Positions 63,005 through 64,000 of a stretch of 64,000 nucleotides of DNA are shown in pieces. The stretch is from Micromonospora sp. WMMD1102. Lineage in GTDB: Bacteria; Actinomycetota; Actinomycetes; Mycobacteriales; Micromonosporaceae. The notes under the pieces are model-generated. The model was not told the origin of the DNA and ran no database searches. It was given only the letters and a program-made list of their open reading frames with translations. Both the position numbers and the translations under genes were made by a program. Location: positions 7,381,001 through 7,445,000 of the forward strand of contig NZ_JARUBN010000001.1 of the NCBI RefSeq assembly GCF_029626265.1, given 5' to 3'. Positions within the stretch are counted from its first letter, which is position 1, and each line of letters begins with the position of its first letter.

Positions 63005-63979
63005 GTGGCGCTCGGGCTCGGCCTGGTCCTGCTGCTGGTCTCCGGGGCCGGCGGCGCCGGCCTGCACATGCTGGCCGACCGCTACGACAACAGCGTGGTC
63101 AAGCAACTGCTCCTCGACCCGGCCGCCCGCGGCGCCCGGGGCGACGTCGCCGGCCCGCTCAACTACCTGCTGGTCGGCTCCGACGAGCGCCCGGCCGCCA
63201 GTCCCGGCACCGACCAGCGCTCCGACACGATCATGATCGCCCACCTGCCGGCCGGGCTGGACCGGGCCTACCTGATCTCGGTACCCCGGGACCTGCTCGT
63301 CGAGATCCCGCCCGCCACCGCCGGCGGCTGGCCCGGCGGCCCGGACAAAATCAACTCGGCGTTCCAGTACGGCGGCGGCGGCCAAGGCGGCACCCGACTG
63401 CTCTCCGCCACCCTGAGCCGGCTCACCGGAATCCGCTTCGACGGCGCCGCCCTGGTCAACTTCGCCGGCTTCCAGCGCTCCATCGACCTGCTGGGCGGCA
63501 TCCGGATGTGCGTCGACACCCCGGTCCGGTCGATCCACACCCGGAACCTCTTCGAGGCGGGCTGCCACCAGATGACCGGGGCGCAGGCGCTGGACTACGC
63601 CCGCCAGCGCTACGACCTGCCGAACGGCGACTTCGACCGGCAGCGTCACCAGCAGCAGCTGTTGCGGGCGATGATGGACAAGGCCACCACCGGCGACATG
63701 CTCCGCAACCCGCTCCGGCTGGACCAGGTGATCCGGGCCGTCGGCTCGTCGTTCACCGTCGACACCAACGGGGTACCCCTGGAGGACCTGATCTTCGGTC
63801 TGCGCGGGGTGCGTTCCGACGCGCTGCGTGGCATCCAGTTGCCGTCCCACGCGGAGACGATCGACGAGGTCTCGTACGTCCTACTGGACGAGCCGGCGTA
63901 CTCCCTGTTCGACTCGATGGGCGGCGCCGACCTGGACAACTGGGCACGGCAGCACCCGAAGTGGGTCAACCCGCTCTAG
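63005..63979 (+). CDS. LytR-CpsA-Psr family wall glycopolymer transferase, copy 3 (start uncertain)
   Basis: The LCP domain is complete: LNYLLVGSDERPA, RSDTIMIAHLPAGLDRAYLI, SVPRDLLVEIPP, KINSAFQYGG, FAGFQRSIDLLGGIRMCV, and LDYARQRYDLPNGDFDRQRHQQQL. The TM helix begins right at the first canonical start GTG 63005 (VALGLGLVLLLVSGAGGAG). In the same frame open to 62843, 42 more codons upstream encode a basic head with RRRRRETPVWAK, but no ATG, GTG or TTG. GGGGAGGGG (62868-62876) is placed for an ACG codon at 62879. The true start is probably there: either the rare codon is used or one base differs from the real genome. Confidence 0.85.
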   Translation: MALGLGLVLLLVSGAGGAGLHMLADRYDNSVVKQLLLDPAARGARGDVAGPLNYLLVGSDERPAASPGTDQRSDTIMIAHLPAGLDRAYLISVPRDLLVEIPPATAGGWPGGPDKINSAFQYGGGGQGGTRLLSATLSRLTGIRFDGAALVNFAGFQRSIDLLGGIRMCVDTPVRSIHTRNLFEAGCHQMTGAQALDYARQRYDLPNGDFDRQRHQQQLLRAMMDKATTGDMLRNPLRLDQVIRAVGSSFTVDTNGVPLEDLIFGLRGVRSDALRGIQLPSHAETIDEVSYVLLDEPAYSLFDSMGGADLDNWARQHPKWVNPL

Positions 63980-64000
63980 GCCCCGCGGGGTGCGGCAGTG

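Overview
The window is chromosomal DNA from a very GC-rich actinomycete. Gene content points to Micromonosporaceae (Micromonospora, Plantactinospora or a relative): a SigE-family ECF sigma factor, bacterial Hen1/Pnkp, an HspR-controlled chaperone operon with HAIR operators, DUF6458 and DUF4360 proteins, tandem LytR-CpsA-Psr (LCP) proteins, many GTG starts and many probable leaderless mRNAs. The genus is an inference. I see no insertion sequence, integrase, phage gene, CRISPR array, rRNA or tRNA. It reads as stable core or near-core chromosome with local tandem duplications.

Layout. 1-5 kb: an ECF sigma factor with the start of its downstream membrane protein, divergent from hen1-pnkp (RNA repair); pnkp carries an apparent one-base frameshift. 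5-10.7 kb: DedA protein, class II aldolase, ArsR regulator, pyrE, a short-chain dehydrogenase, a proline-tailed membrane protein and a small unknown. 10.7-15.3 kb: clpB behind a HAIR operator, then a KhtT-like/KefB-like K+/H+ antiporter pair. 15.5-19 kb: a conserved unknown and three tandem secreted DUF4360 paralogues, each with its own terminator. 19.2-24.1 kb: dnaK-grpE-dnaJ-hspR with HAIR sites upstream; HspR would repress this operon and clpB. 24.3-29.7 kb: two overlapping dynamin-like GTPase genes, a four-helix membrane protein and a 409-residue unknown. 29.8-34.2 kb: Uma2-type nuclease, secreted M28 peptidase, NrtR-like Nudix regulator, proline-rich membrane protein.

34.7-38.4 kb: a 2-oxoacid dehydrogenase operon (E1 alpha, E1 beta, E2) with a strong terminator. 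38.6-44.2 kb: a 45-residue basic protein, a 1042-residue repeat-rich membrane-anchored protein, and a thioredoxin/NHL protein. 44.3-48.9 kb: TrhA/hemolysin III, two DUF6458 proteins flanking a SixA-like phosphatase, and a large acyl-CoA dehydrogenase with a possible double operator. 49-53.7 kb: SpoIIE-type phosphatase, RlpA-like protein, phosphoribosyltransferase, then an OmpR-type two-component system preceded by three DnaA-box-like 9-mers. 53.8-58.9 kb: two modules of small two-helix protein plus sodium:solute symporter (acetate-type), separated by a flavin reductase-like gene. 59-64 kb: UDP-glucuronate decarboxylase-like gene and three LCP proteins, a cell-envelope glycopolymer cluster.

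Most notable: the DnaA-box cluster, the triplicated DUF4360 locus with matched promoters, tandem duplications at gene 3' ends, the repeat-rich giant protein, the pnkp frameshift, and the third LCP gene that lacks a normal start codon.
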